DNA of 64,000 nucleotides from Mariniphaga sp963747515 (GCA_963747515.1 CAVVFN010000009.1:124001-188000); one strand, 5' to 3'. Shown: positions 35,804 to 44,036, counted from the first letter of the stretch. The notes: generated by a model not told the origin, from the sequence alone. Made by a program: numbers and translations.

Positions 35804-36583
35804 ATGCATTTAGTTATTCATAAAACATACGAGGATTTAAGCAGGTGGGCCGCTCATCATATAGCCAGCCGGATCAATGACTTCAATCCATCCAAAAGCC
35901 GGCCTTTCGTGCTGGGATTGCCAACCGGTTCTTCTCCTGAAGGAACATACCATGAACTGATAAACATTCATAAGGAAGGTAAACTGTCATTTGAACATGT
36001 GATTACCTTTAATATGGATGAATATGTTGGCCTGCCTGAGGATCATCCTCAAAGTTATCATTCTTTTATGAATGAACATCTTTTTAATCACATCGACATC
36101 GACCGGAATAATATTTTTATCCCAAATGGTAATGCAGCCGGTTTAGAAAAGGAATGTCAGGATTATGAAGAAAAAATCAGCAAGTTTGGCGGGATTAACT
36201 TGTTTCTGGGTGGAATGGGTGCCGACGGGCACATTGCTTTTAACGTTCCGGGCTCTTCATTGAGTTCACGTACCCGCATTATTAACCTGAACTTTGAAAC
36301 CATTGTTGCCAATTCCCGCTTTTTCGAAAACGACATTGAAAAAGTACCGAAACAAGCAATTACTGTTGGTGTACAAACCGTGTTCGATGCCCGTGAAGTA
36401 ATCGTAATCGTTAATGGTTATAAAAAAGCCCGTGCTCTTAAAAAGGTTGTGGAGGGGGGAATCAGCCACATGTGGACTCTTTCGGCTCTTCAGATGCATC
36501 CAAACGGGACCATTGTGTGCGATGAGGAAGCCACCCTGGAGCTGAAAGTGGGAACTGTGAAATATTTTTCCAATAACTGGTAA
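35804..36583 (+). CDS. nagB: Glucosamine-6-phosphate deaminase
   Basis: The 259-residue product aligns without gaps to most of E. coli NagB. It has FVLGLPTGSSPEGTY, FNMDEYVGLP (Asp72), GGMGADGHIAFN (Asp141, His143), SRTRI and VEGGISHMWTLSALQMHP. It converts glucosamine-6-phosphate to fructose-6-phosphate and ammonia, the step that feeds amino sugars into glycolysis. Position 148, Glu in E. coli and paired with His143 there, is Val here (FNVPGSS). It lies 17 bases after the fusion gene; the ROK regulator is two genes upstream. The tail lacks the last residues of the E. coli protein. Confidence 0.93.
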   Translation: MHLVIHKTYEDLSRWAAHHIASRINDFNPSKSRPFVLGLPTGSSPEGTYHELINIHKEGKLSFEHVITFNMDEYVGLPEDHPQSYHSFMNEHLFNHIDIDRNNIFIPNGNAAGLEKECQDYEEKISKFGGINLFLGGMGADGHIAFNVPGSSLSSRTRIINLNFETIVANSRFFENDIEKVPKQAITVGVQTVFDAREVIVIVNGYKKARALKKVVEGGISHMWTLSALQMHPNGTIVCDEEATLELKVGTVKYFSNNW

Positions 36584-36598
36584 TTTCTGGTAACATTA

Positions 36599-36778
36599 TC
36601 AGCCCATCGGCTTTTTTGTTTTAATAACAACTTCCTCCCTGCAAAACGGACAGTAATATATTTCACAACCGGTGCATGCAAAGCAATTGCTGCATGACCG
36701 GTCTGTGTCCAGATTTGAGAAACTACGGTCGCACGACATGCATGTAAAAATCTTTTCTTTTTTTCCTTTTCCAAGCAT
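36599..36778 (-). CDS. Small eight-cysteine zinc-ribbon protein in the znu operon
   Basis: A 59-residue protein with four CxxC pairs: C13-x2-C16, C29-x2-C32, C35-x2-C38 and C43-x2-C46, preceded by a lysine-rich start (MLGKGKKEKIFTC) and followed by a basic tail. Eight cysteines in two pairs of pairs would bind two zinc ions, rubredoxin- or ribbon-like. Its ATG overlaps the stop of the znuB-like permease by one base (TAATG), so translation is coupled. Being under 60 codons it is easy to miss. I recognise no named family. The position suggests zinc sensing, buffering or delivery, which is inference. Confidence 0.82.
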   Translation of the reverse strand: MLGKGKKEKIFTCMSCDRSFSNLDTDRSCSNCFACTGCEIYYCPFCREEVVIKTKKPMG

Positions 36779-37587
36779 TAGAATAGTGATTTGTAAAGCT
36801 TGAATAAACCAAACATTACCACTAAAGTAAAAATAATAGTAGCTCCTGAAGGAATGTCCATAAAATAGGAAATAAACAATCCGGTAATGGTTCCCAGAAA
36901 TGCAATTACCGACGACAGAATCAGAAGCGTTTTAAAATCTTTTGTAAACAGGTTGGCCGTGGCCTGAGGAATGGTTAAAAGCGATAGAATCAGGATAATT
37001 CCCACTACGCGGATGTTTAACACTACTGTTAAAGCAATAAGTGTAATGGTAAGGTAATTGAACAGACTAACCGGCAAACCGGCTGCACGCGCAAACTCTT
37101 CATCGAAGGCAATATAAAGAATTTTCCTGTAAAAAAGTGAGAATGAAAAGATGATTACAATATTAAGAATAAACATCCACCACAATTCTCCTGTGCTTAC
37201 CGTCAGAATATTTCCAAATAAATAGCTCATTAAATTAGGGGTATATCCAGGAGTCATAAATACAAAAATAATTCCCAGTGCCATTCCAAGTGACCAGAAA
37301 ATGGCAATGGATGAATCTTCACGGACCTGGGCAACCCTGGTAAAAAACTGGATGCCAATTGCCGAACCAACAGCAAAGGCAACGGCTCCTAAAAGTGGAT
37401 TAAATCCCAGCAAAAAGGCTAGTCCTATGCCGCCAAAGGAAGCATGGGTGATTCCTCCACTTATAAATACTATACGTCTGGAAACAATGTAACTTCCCAC
37501 AATTCCACATGAGATGCTGGCAAAAATGGCAGCAAGAAAAGCTTTTTGAAAAAAATCGTAGGAGAAAAGTTCAATAAAATTGCTCAT
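36778..37587 (-). CDS. znuB: Metal (zinc/manganese) ABC transporter permease
   Basis: The 269-residue protein has about eight membrane segments and the pattern of the ZnuB/TroC permease family: SCGIVGSYIVSRRIVFISGGITHASFGGIGLAF at the N-terminus (residues 22-54), then FDEEFARAAGLPVSLFNYL (about 156-174). It forms the channel for the ZnuA-delivered ion. Its stop overlaps the ATG of the cysteine-rich protein, and it starts 1 base after the ZnuC stop. Zinc and manganese versions cannot be told apart by the permease alone. Confidence 0.9.
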   Translation of the reverse strand: MSNFIELFSYDFFQKAFLAAIFASISCGIVGSYIVSRRIVFISGGITHASFGGIGLAFLLGFNPLLGAVAFAVGSAIGIQFFTRVAQVREDSSIAIFWSLGMALGIIFVFMTPGYTPNLMSYLFGNILTVSTGELWWMFILNIVIIFSFSLFYRKILYIAFDEEFARAAGLPVSLFNYLTITLIALTVVLNIRVVGIILILSLLTIPQATANLFTKDFKTLLILSSVIAFLGTITGLFISYFMDIPSGATIIFTLVVMFGLFKLYKSLF

Positions 37588-37588
37588 A

Positions 37589-38335
37589 TCAGTTATGTCG
37601 TTTTAAAATTGTATGAGGTATTTCTCCATGAGAAATCAATTTGATGGGACAATTGTAGCCATCGAGCTGCTCCTGGGTGATTCTATTGTCGGGGTGGTAA
37701 TGGAGTTCCCCGTTTATACAGGCTATGGTTTTCACGTAACTAGAAATGGTGCCTACATCGTGAGAAACAAGTATAATTGCCATATGCTTATTTAAATGCC
37801 TGAGTTTTTCATAGAGTTCACCTTCAAAACGGTTATCAACAAATGTATCGGGCTCATCCAGCAGAAGAACCCGGGGATCGCTCAATAATGCCCGGCATAA
37901 AAATACCCGTTGCATTTGTCCTCCCGATAATTCACCTATGGCTTTGTTTCGGATGTTTGCTATTCCCATTTCATTCAGGAGCTTGTCTATTCGTTTATCT
38001 ATGTCGGAAGCGTTTGTTTTTTGCTGGTTCTCCATCAATGTCCCTGAACGAACTACTTCAAATACCGTAATCGGGAAATTGCGATCAATATGTTTTACCT
38101 GAGGAAGGTAACCAATGGGTTTTTTCCTTTTACTGATGTCGGACCGGAAAATAATTTTACCGCTCATCGGAGTCAGCAACCCAAGAATTACTTTCAACAA
38201 TGTGGTTTTGCCCCCTCCATTGGGTCCTATAACTCCTATAAAATCGTTCTCAAATATTTCAAGAAATACATCTTTAATTGCCGGAAATTTCTCATAACCT
38301 GCTGAAAGGTTTTCTATTTTGATAAGTGCGTCCAT
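37589..38335 (-). CDS. znuC: Metal (zinc/manganese) ABC transporter ATP-binding protein
   Basis: The 248-residue ATPase has Walker A GPNGGGKTTLLKV (about residues 37-49), the ABC signature LSGGQMQRVFLCRALL and Walker B VLLLDEPDTF. The start is set at 38335 (MDALIKIENLSAGYEKF); the longer frame reaching 38404 would overlap the znuA gene. The ATG shares one base with the znuA stop (TAATG), so translation is coupled. It energises import with the ZnuB-like permease. Confidence 0.92.
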   Translation of the reverse strand: MDALIKIENLSAGYEKFPAIKDVFLEIFENDFIGVIGPNGGGKTTLLKVILGLLTPMSGKIIFRSDISKRKKPIGYLPQVKHIDRNFPITVFEVVRSGTLMENQQKTNASDIDKRIDKLLNEMGIANIRNKAIGELSGGQMQRVFLCRALLSDPRVLLLDEPDTFVDNRFEGELYEKLRHLNKHMAIILVSHDVGTISSYVKTIACINGELHYHPDNRITQEQLDGYNCPIKLISHGEIPHTILKRHN

Positions 38336-39213
38336 TAAAAGTTTTCTATAATGAGGTGTGTGATATCCATCAGGTTTTCCTGCCATTCCGGATTTAAAGG
38401 CCATATTTCAATAACTTTTCCTCCGATTTCTTTAGCAAAAACTTGCGCATGGTCTTTATCGAATTCACTTTGAATATATATTACATCTACATTTTCTTTT
38501 CGCGCAAGTTCAACCATCTTTGCCATATGCTGCGTTGTGGGTTCTTTACCTCCCGATTCCAGTGAATACTGTATGAGCCCGTAGTCGCGAACAAAGTAGG
38601 AGAGGCTTGGATGAAATGTCATTATTGCCTGTCCCTGATGCTCTTTAAAAGCCTCTCGTATTTTTTTGTCGAGCAGTTCAATTTCTGATGAAAAGTATTG
38701 ATAATTTGTCTGGTATACATCCGCATTTTTGGGGTTTAATTCAGAAAGTACTTCCGTGATTTTACCTGCCATCTGTTTTACCAGTTTAGGTGACATCCAG
38801 ATGTGTGGGTCAATTCCTTCAAAATGGAAGTGATTTGCATGGGTAACTTTTTCTCCTGAAATCAAATCCAGTCCTTCTGATAAATTAATAACTTTCATTT
38901 CATGGTTTAACTGTTTAATTTTCTCTGACCACGACAACTCGAAACCTAAATAACCCAAACGAAACCAAACTGCAGAGTGCGAAATCTGTTTCAGTTGAGA
39001 TGGCAGAAGCGAATATGATTCAGGGCTTGCTCCATGAGGTACCAGCACCTGTATATCAAAATCCTCTCCGGCAATCTTCTCTATAAAGGTTCTCTGGGGC
39101 AATATACTTACTGTTACAACCTGTTTATCCTGTTTATTCATTCTCTTATTTCTCGATGTGCAGGAAACGAACAACAAGATAACAGCAACGATTAGAAAAA
39201 TTTTCTTTATCAT
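38335..39213 (-). CDS. znuA: Metal ABC transporter substrate-binding protein (ZnuA-like)
   Basis: The 292-residue protein begins with a lipoprotein-type signal (FLIVAVILLFVSC, Cys18). It has the cluster A-I metal-binding fold: VSILPQRTFIEKIAGEDFDIQVLVPHGASPESY in pieces, a short His-rich loop (HANHFHF) near residue 130, GIDPHIWMSPK with the second His, and MTFHPSLSYFV with the third. The loop is much shorter than the His-rich loop of enterobacterial ZnuA. The final Asp/Glu ligand is in the EIGGK segment region. It starts the znuA-znuC-znuB operon. Confidence 0.9.
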   Translation of the reverse strand: MIKKIFLIVAVILLFVSCTSRNKRMNKQDKQVVTVSILPQRTFIEKIAGEDFDIQVLVPHGASPESYSLLPSQLKQISHSAVWFRLGYLGFELSWSEKIKQLNHEMKVINLSEGLDLISGEKVTHANHFHFEGIDPHIWMSPKLVKQMAGKITEVLSELNPKNADVYQTNYQYFSSEIELLDKKIREAFKEHQGQAIMTFHPSLSYFVRDYGLIQYSLESGGKEPTTQHMAKMVELARKENVDVIYIQSEFDKDHAQVFAKEIGGKVIEIWPLNPEWQENLMDITHLIIENF

Positions 39214-39291
39214 ATATGTTTAACTCTTTCTGTAAGTCATATTATTTATTCATGTTATCCTTCTAAATGACATAATCTGAATATAATGGTG

Positions 39292-39299
39292 CAAAATTA
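39292..39299 (-). promoter_or_regulatory. -7 promoter element for the znu operon
   Basis: On the minus strand the sequence TAATTTTG matches TAnnTTTG, 79 bases before the znuA ATG. GTCAT and ATGAC half-sites lie between it and the gene, at about 39226-39262. They could be a metal-regulator site, but they are not shown to be one. Confidence 0.4.
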
Positions 39300-39319
39300 A
39301 ACTTATAGTTTCATTTTTT

Positions 39320-39580
39320 TTACTTTTCTCCCTTTTTTGGTGGAACAGGATCGTACCCATGAGTTCCCCAGGGATGACACCTTAATATTCTGCGGACAGC
39401 CAGCATAAAACCTTTAAATGGTCCATGAATTTTTAAAGCCTGTACTGCATATTCCGAACAAGTGGGTGAATGCCGGCAAGTAGCAGGCTTTAAAGGAGAA
39501 ACAGCATATTTATAAAAATAAACAGGCAGGAGCAACAACCAGGTCAGCCCTATTTTAATTCTTTTCCAAACAGATATCAT
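39320..39580 (-). CDS. yidD: Membrane protein insertion efficiency factor YidD
   Basis: The 86-residue protein has an N-terminal hydrophobic stretch (GLTWLLLLPVYFYKYAVS) and the YidD signature CRHSPTCSEYAVQALKIHG followed by RRILRCHPWGTHGYDPVP. YidD is a small membrane-associated protein that helps YidC-dependent insertion into the inner membrane. In many bacteria it lies beside rnpA and yidC, but here it stands alone upstream of the znu operon, on the same strand, with a 106-base gap. That gap holds the znu promoter element. Confidence 0.93.
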   Translation of the reverse strand: MISVWKRIKIGLTWLLLLPVYFYKYAVSPLKPATCRHSPTCSEYAVQALKIHGPFKGFMLAVRRILRCHPWGTHGYDPVPPKKGEK

Positions 39581-40078
39581 TTTTTATTATTCTCATTTAT
39601 TCTTCTCCAATAACTAAAGCTTAATGTACAAAATTTATTCCTTAGGTTTTAATTCATTTATGTCAAAAAAAAATCAAATACATTTTACATTGCATAAAAT
39701 TTCTAAATTTGTTTTCACGATTTAAATTTATTTAAAAACCTGGTCCTAATCAAAAGCCGATAATAGATGAAACAAAGAAATAAAGTTACCAAAGAACATG
39801 TTTGTTTCTATGGTCGGATTTCTTATATCTTATTTCACAGTCACCGTTACCAAAATGTGTCCTGTTTTCAGGAAATCTGCAAAAATAGTTTTTTCAATGG
39901 GTAATGAAGACAGAACTCCTCCTGTTCCTGGTGGCAGTAATTCGTTTAAGCACATAAATGTCCAGGTAGTTAATACATGAATTGGAAAATTCATAGTGTC
40001 TGTTATTTAACATCTTGAAGTTGCAGTATAAGAAAACTTTTTAAAATAAATAATCATTCAAATTAAAAAATCAATTAT
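39581..40078. other. Intergenic stretch upstream of the ROK kinase with a frame open on both strands
   Basis: About 500 bases. TAAATTTG at 39704-39711 (plus) matches the -7 consensus; the transcript would carry a leader of about 360 bases before the kinase ATG. The leader holds a 60-codon plus-strand frame (39798-39980) and a 54-codon minus-strand frame (39830-39994), both open and both protein-like. That is unusual for such AT-rich DNA and may mark a conserved element, but neither frame is established. Confidence 0.45.
39830..39994 (-). CDS. Possible 54-residue small protein, or part of a conserved non-coding element
   Basis: An ATG-started frame of 54 codons on the minus strand has the start MNFPIHVLTTWTF, a Pro/Gly-rich middle (LLPPGTGGVLSSLP) and a conserved-looking end (ADFLKTGHILVTVTVK). 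The frame on the opposite strand is also open over most of it. I have a vague sense of meeting similar tails in Bacteroidota, but I cannot verify that here. Alternatives are a structured leader RNA or a dispersed repeat. Confidence 0.3.
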   Translation of the reverse strand: MNFPIHVLTTWTFMCLNELLPPGTGGVLSSLPIEKTIFADFLKTGHILVTVTVK

Positions 40079-41059
40079 ATGATGAAAAGAGTTGCAATCG
40101 GAGTTGATATTGGTGGTACAAATACTGCTATTGGAGTTGTAGATCCCGAAGGGAATGTACTGGTAAAAGAAAATATACCAACTCCTTCTCATGGCGATAC
40201 CGAAAGATATGTTTCTGACCTGGCATCTGCCATTAAAGCTGTTATTAACTCTGTAAAAATGTTAAATCAGGATTTGGAAATTCTGGGTATTGGAATAGGA
40301 GCTCCTAATGGAAATTATTACAGCGGCACCATAGAATACGCGCCAAATCTTTCGTTTCGGGGAGTGGTTCATTTGGTTGAGCTGCTGAGAACTCATTTTC
40401 CAAAAATGGAAGCTCTGGCATTAACCAACGATGCAAATGCAGCTGCCATTGGGGAAATGATTTACGGTGGGGCAAAAGATATGAGGAACTTTGTGATGTT
40501 CACCCTTGGTACAGGAGTAGGAAGCGGTATTATCGTAAATGGCGATTTGGTTTACGGGCACGATGGTTTTGCCGGTGAATGCGGTCATACAATTCTTGTT
40601 CCTGATGGCAGAAGGTGTGGCTGCACTGCATTTGGACATCTGGAGGCATATTGTTCAGCTTCGGGCATGAAACGTACTGCATTCGAACTCCTGGCGCAAT
40701 ATAATGCCAACGACAGTTTACTTGCTGAATATTCCTATAAGGAACTCGATTCAAAGATGATTTATGAGGCTGCTGTTAAAGGCGATAAAATTGCCCTGGA
40801 AGTATTTGAAAAAACAGGTGCATGGCTGGGGCAGGGTCTGGCTGATACTGTTCATCACCTGAGTCCTGAAGCAATTTTCCTGTTTGGTGGACCAACAGCT
40901 GCCGGTGACTTTATTTTCAAACCAACAAAGGAACATATGGAGAAACATCTTCTTCCGATTTTTAAAGATAAAATAAAAATTTTGCCTTCGAAACTCAAAC
41001 CTGGTGATGCTGCAATTGTTGGTGCCAGCGCATTGGTCTGGAAAGAGCTGGAAAAGTAA
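40079..41059 (+). CDS. ROK family sugar kinase (glucokinase/fructokinase type)
   Basis: The 326-residue protein begins with the ATP-binding GVDIGGTNTAIGVVD motif (residues 8-22) and has LTNDANAAAIGEM, TLGTGVGSGIIVNG, the ROK signature GFAGECGHTILVPDGRRCGCTAFGHLEAYCSASG in pieces with a Cys/His zinc site, and FLFGGPTAAGDF. Unlike the regulator at 32221 it has no winged helix, so it is a kinase. It would phosphorylate glucose or N-acetylmannosamine-type sugars. It has a terminator downstream. Two ATG codons lie in tandem at the start, 40079 and 40082. Confidence 0.9.
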   Translation: MMKRVAIGVDIGGTNTAIGVVDPEGNVLVKENIPTPSHGDTERYVSDLASAIKAVINSVKMLNQDLEILGIGIGAPNGNYYSGTIEYAPNLSFRGVVHLVELLRTHFPKMEALALTNDANAAAIGEMIYGGAKDMRNFVMFTLGTGVGSGIIVNGDLVYGHDGFAGECGHTILVPDGRRCGCTAFGHLEAYCSASGMKRTAFELLAQYNANDSLLAEYSYKELDSKMIYEAAVKGDKIALEVFEKTGAWLGQGLADTVHHLSPEAIFLFGGPTAAGDFIFKPTKEHMEKHLLPIFKDKIKILPSKLKPGDAAIVGASALVWKELEK

Positions 41060-41080
41060 TTGGGTGGGCATAAATCTGCG

Positions 41081-41120
41081 AAAACCGTTCTGAGATTTCG
41101 AATCATAACGGTTTTTTTTG
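41081..41120 (+). terminator. Rho-independent terminator after the ROK kinase
   Basis: AAAACCGTT (41081-41089) and AACGGTTTT (41107-41115) pair perfectly around a 17-base loop and run straight into eight T (41112-41119). It stands about 20 bases after the kinase stop. Confidence 0.8.
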
Positions 41121-41600
41121 TTCCTTTTTCTTTTCATCTTTAGAAATAATATTCTGTTTTGCCAACAAAAAATGATGACTTTTTTTATATCGTGACCCTG
41201 CTTTATGGATAAATTCATGAAAGGAATTAATGGAGGAAGAATATCCGGAGCAGGTTTTCTCCTATGCTGAAGTGCCTTTTTTTTGTTTATGATGGTAATT
41301 CCTGCAATCATTTAAAATAAAGATCTTTCCTTTTCTTAAAAGAGGGTTCTTTAAGCACAATTTTCATTATTAATTTGGGAATGCACAGCATAAATCATTT
41401 AAGCAGCTATAAAATGCGCAATGATTTTAATTGGTTTCCGGTTTATAGCCTAATTATGAATAGGATTTTATTTGAATTCCGTAATTCCTTTCTTATTTGC
41501 CATTAAATAATTACCGGAATTCCTATCTTGCAAGCATGCTGTTGTGCATCAAACTTTTAAAAACAACCGTTGTTATGCATTAAAAGTAGTAAATTTAGAA
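41121..41600. other. Intergenic stretch upstream of the M1 peptidase
   Basis: About 480 AT-rich bases with no supportable frame. Near its end, GAATTCCGTAAT (41474-41485) and ATTACCGGAATTC (41510-41522) form an inverted repeat broken by one extra C, with a 24-base spacer, upstream of the peptidase gene. TATCTTG at about 41525 is a partial -7 match. Confidence 0.45.
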
Positions 41601-43535
41601 ATGAAGTTTTATTTATTATACCTGGTGGTTTTTACTGTCTTTAGTATGGGAAAGTTAAATGCCCGTCAACTGAAGGGTATATTTTTGCAAAAATCAGGTG
41701 AATGTGAAGGTGCTGAATTTCATGGGATGAAAACATTTTCAGATCCTCAAAATTATTCGGATTACAACCTGGTTTATCAGCGGATGGAATGGCTGGTTGA
41801 TCCTGGGAAGAGGTATCTAAGCGGGAAAATAACGTCATACCTTATCAGCCAAACCGATGAATTATCGGAAGTTGTTTTTGATCTCGATTCTTCAATGGTG
41901 GTTGATTCCGTTTGGAATAGAGGGGGTTCAGCAGAATTTTCTCAGGTCTTTGAACAATTGATTGTTCATCTGTCAGTGCCGGTTTCTGTTGGTCAAATGG
42001 ATTCAGTGGTTGTTTTTTACCAGGGAATACCAACCGGTTCAGGTTTTGGATCGTTTCTACAGGCGCGGCATGGAAACGACAGCATACCCATTATCTGGAC
42101 ACTGTCGGAACCTTATGGTGCAATGGAGTGGTGGCCTTGTAAACAGACGCTATCGGATAAAATTGATTCGATTGATGTGATCGTAACCACTCCTGAGCTT
42201 TACCGGACAGCCAGCAATGGAATATTGGTTTCGGAAACTGTAACCGGTTCAATGCGCACCATGCATTGGAAACATCGTCACCCAATTGCTGCCTACCTGG
42301 TGGCAATAGGCGTTACAAATTATACCCATTATTCCGACTACGTTGAACTGGAGGATGGAAAAGTAGTTGAAATTCTCAATTATGTTTATCCTGAATCACT
42401 TGGGCAGGTGAGAGCACAAACACCTGCTGCCGTTGGAATAATGAAATTCTTTAACAGTTTAATTGGGGAATATCCTTTTTCTGATGAAAAATACGGTCAT
42501 GCACAATTTGGCTGGGCAGGCGGAATGGAACATCAAACCATGAGTTTTATGGGAAACTTTAGTTTTGATTTGATTGCACACGAGATGGCACATCAATGGT
42601 TTGGCAACTATATTACGCTTGCATCATGGCAGGATATCTGGCTGAACGAAGGATTTGCCACTTATTTTACAGGACTGGCAAAGGAAAATCTTGACGGAGA
42701 ATCGGAATTTATGAGTTGGAAGAAAAGAAACGTTGAGGATATTACCAGCTTTTCCGGAGGCTCCGTTTTTGTTACCGATACCACAAATATGTCGATACTC
42801 TTCAGCGGGAGACTTTCCTACTCAAAAGGTGCTTATTTATTGCACATGTTGCGCTGGATTATAGGCGAAGAAGATTTTTTTAACGGCATCCGAAGCTATT
42901 TCAGGGATCCTGCAATTGCCAGTGGATTTGCTCAGCACGATCAACTGGTTGCCCATTTAGAGGCTGCCGGCGATACCATCCTGACCGAATTTTTCAACGA
43001 CTGGTATTACGGTGAAGGTTTTCCTGTTTATTCCCTGAGATTTACCAGTGACATGAAACGTACTGTACTTTATCTTAGCCAGATAACTTCTCATCCTTCG
43101 GTTGATTTTTTTGAAATGCCTGTGCCTGTGCGTGTGTATAGTCAGGGGAAAATTGATTCAGCTGATTACAGGTTGAATAATACATACAATAACCAGGAGT
43201 TCGTAATTGAGCCGGGATTCGAGGTAAACGAAATTAAGATTGATCCCAGGCTTTGGTTAATTTCTGTAACCGGGAATGTTATAAATACCTCACATGCTAT
43301 GAACAACAGTGAGTTAAAAGTATATCCCAATCCTTTTACAGGAAATATTAAAGTGTTTGTTCCCGGTGGACTCCCGGTGCAGGAAATTTTATTGTACAAT
43401 TCGGAAGGTAAAAAAGTGGAACAGCATAAGGGGCCCCGTCTTCATTTTAACTGGGGGCACCTTCCCGAAGGTGTCTATTTTCTGAGGGTTAATGTTTCCG
43501 GAAAAACATTTGAGAAGAAAATAATAAAACATTAA
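41601..43535 (+). CDS. M1 family metallopeptidase with T9SS sorting domain
   Basis: The 644-residue protein has a Sec signal (KFYLLYLVVFTVFSMGKLNARQ), an M1 aminopeptidase core with the GGMEH pattern (GWAGGMEHQTMSF) and the zinc site H327-E-x2-H331, with a third ligand at E350, 18 residues on. It ends with a T9SS type A sorting domain: LKVYPNPFTGNIKV, IEL-type beta strands and GVYFLRVNVSGKTFEKKIIKH. The type IX system encoded at 48.6-54.4 kb would therefore deliver it to the cell surface or outside. The start at 41601 places the signal peptide at the N-terminus; the longer frame to 41544 does not. Confidence 0.93.
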   Translation: MKFYLLYLVVFTVFSMGKLNARQLKGIFLQKSGECEGAEFHGMKTFSDPQNYSDYNLVYQRMEWLVDPGKRYLSGKITSYLISQTDELSEVVFDLDSSMVVDSVWNRGGSAEFSQVFEQLIVHLSVPVSVGQMDSVVVFYQGIPTGSGFGSFLQARHGNDSIPIIWTLSEPYGAMEWWPCKQTLSDKIDSIDVIVTTPELYRTASNGILVSETVTGSMRTMHWKHRHPIAAYLVAIGVTNYTHYSDYVELEDGKVVEILNYVYPESLGQVRAQTPAAVGIMKFFNSLIGEYPFSDEKYGHAQFGWAGGMEHQTMSFMGNFSFDLIAHEMAHQWFGNYITLASWQDIWLNEGFATYFTGLAKENLDGESEFMSWKKRNVEDITSFSGGSVFVTDTTNMSILFSGRLSYSKGAYLLHMLRWIIGEEDFFNGIRSYFRDPAIASGFAQHDQLVAHLEAAGDTILTEFFNDWYYGEGFPVYSLRFTSDMKRTVLYLSQITSHPSVDFFEMPVPVRVYSQGKIDSADYRLNNTYNNQEFVIEPGFEVNEIKIDPRLWLISVTGNVINTSHAMNNSELKVYPNPFTGNIKVFVPGGLPVQEILLYNSEGKKVEQHKGPRLHFNWGHLPEGVYFLRVNVSGKTFEKKIIKH

Positions 43536-43578
43536 CAACCCTCCAAGCAATTTTTTTCTTGTTTAAAAATGTTGTTGT

Positions 43579-43597
43579 ATATTCGTGACACGAATAT
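43579..43597. promoter_or_regulatory. 19-bp perfect palindrome, likely operator of the NikR-like gene
   Basis: Arms ATATTCGTG (43579-43587) and CACGAATAT (43589-43597) are exact reverse complements around one central A. The site ends 17 bases before the regulator's ATG, where an autoregulatory operator would be expected. The core GTGACAC recurs on the other strand at 44053-44059, upstream of the TonB receptor. It does not match the E. coli NikR operator GTATGA-N16-TCATAC. Confidence 0.6.
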
Positions 43598-43613
43598 TTT
43601 AAATTGTGTTATT

Positions 43614-44015
43614 ATGACTGTATCGCGATTTGGTGTTTCGCTCGATGAAGATTTATTGCATGCCCTTGATGAATTTGTGAATAACAATCAGTTTCCCAAT
43701 CGTTCCCAGGCCATTCGCTATCTCATCGAAAAAAATCTGGCAGAAGAAAAATGGAAATGTGATAACGTTGTTGCCGGAGCTATTGTATTGGTGTTTAATC
43801 ATGAAAAATCAGATATTTTGAAAAAATCTTCGGAACTGCAATTTGAATACCGGGATGTGGTTCTTTCTGCACAGGGATTCTACCTGAATGAACAAAATTA
43901 TATGGAAATTATCTCGGTTAAGGGTGCTTCCCGAAGATTAACCGAAATTTCTGATAAGTTGATTAGCATTAAAGGAATTCAGCATGGAAAGTTGGTTATG
44001 AGTAAAGCTGAATAA
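43614..44015 (+). CDS. nikR: NikR-family ribbon-helix-helix regulator lacking the nickel ligands
   Basis: The 133-residue protein matches NikR in length and plan: a ribbon-helix-helix (VSRFGVSLDEDLLHALDEF, NRSQAIRYLIEK) and a C-terminal ACT-like domain (AGAIVLVFNHEKSD, MEIISVKG, GIQHGKLVM). The four E. coli nickel ligands, H76, H87, H89 and C95, fall on F77, G88, Y90 and Y96 here, so the high-affinity site is missing. A 19-bp palindrome precedes it and a TonB-dependent receptor follows. The start at 43614 is preferred to the in-frame ATG at 43569, which would place the palindrome inside the coding region. It may answer to another ligand. Confidence 0.85.
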   Translation: MTVSRFGVSLDEDLLHALDEFVNNNQFPNRSQAIRYLIEKNLAEEKWKCDNVVAGAIVLVFNHEKSDILKKSSELQFEYRDVVLSAQGFYLNEQNYMEIISVKGASRRLTEISDKLISIKGIQHGKLVMSKAE

Positions 44016-44036
44016 TTTTTTTGCCTGTAGGGTAAC

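Noticed and set aside
36490..36774. 94-codon minus-strand frame over the nagB end
   Set aside because: It is a shadow of the eight-cysteine gene and of nagB in other frames. Composition is not coding-like.
40751..41311. 186-codon minus-strand frame over the ROK kinase
   Set aside because: It is antisense to a clear kinase gene and has no recognisable domain.
43579..43597. Identity of the palindrome with the E. coli NikR box
   Set aside because: The known box is GTATGA-N16-TCATAC, and this site has contiguous nine-base arms with one central base.
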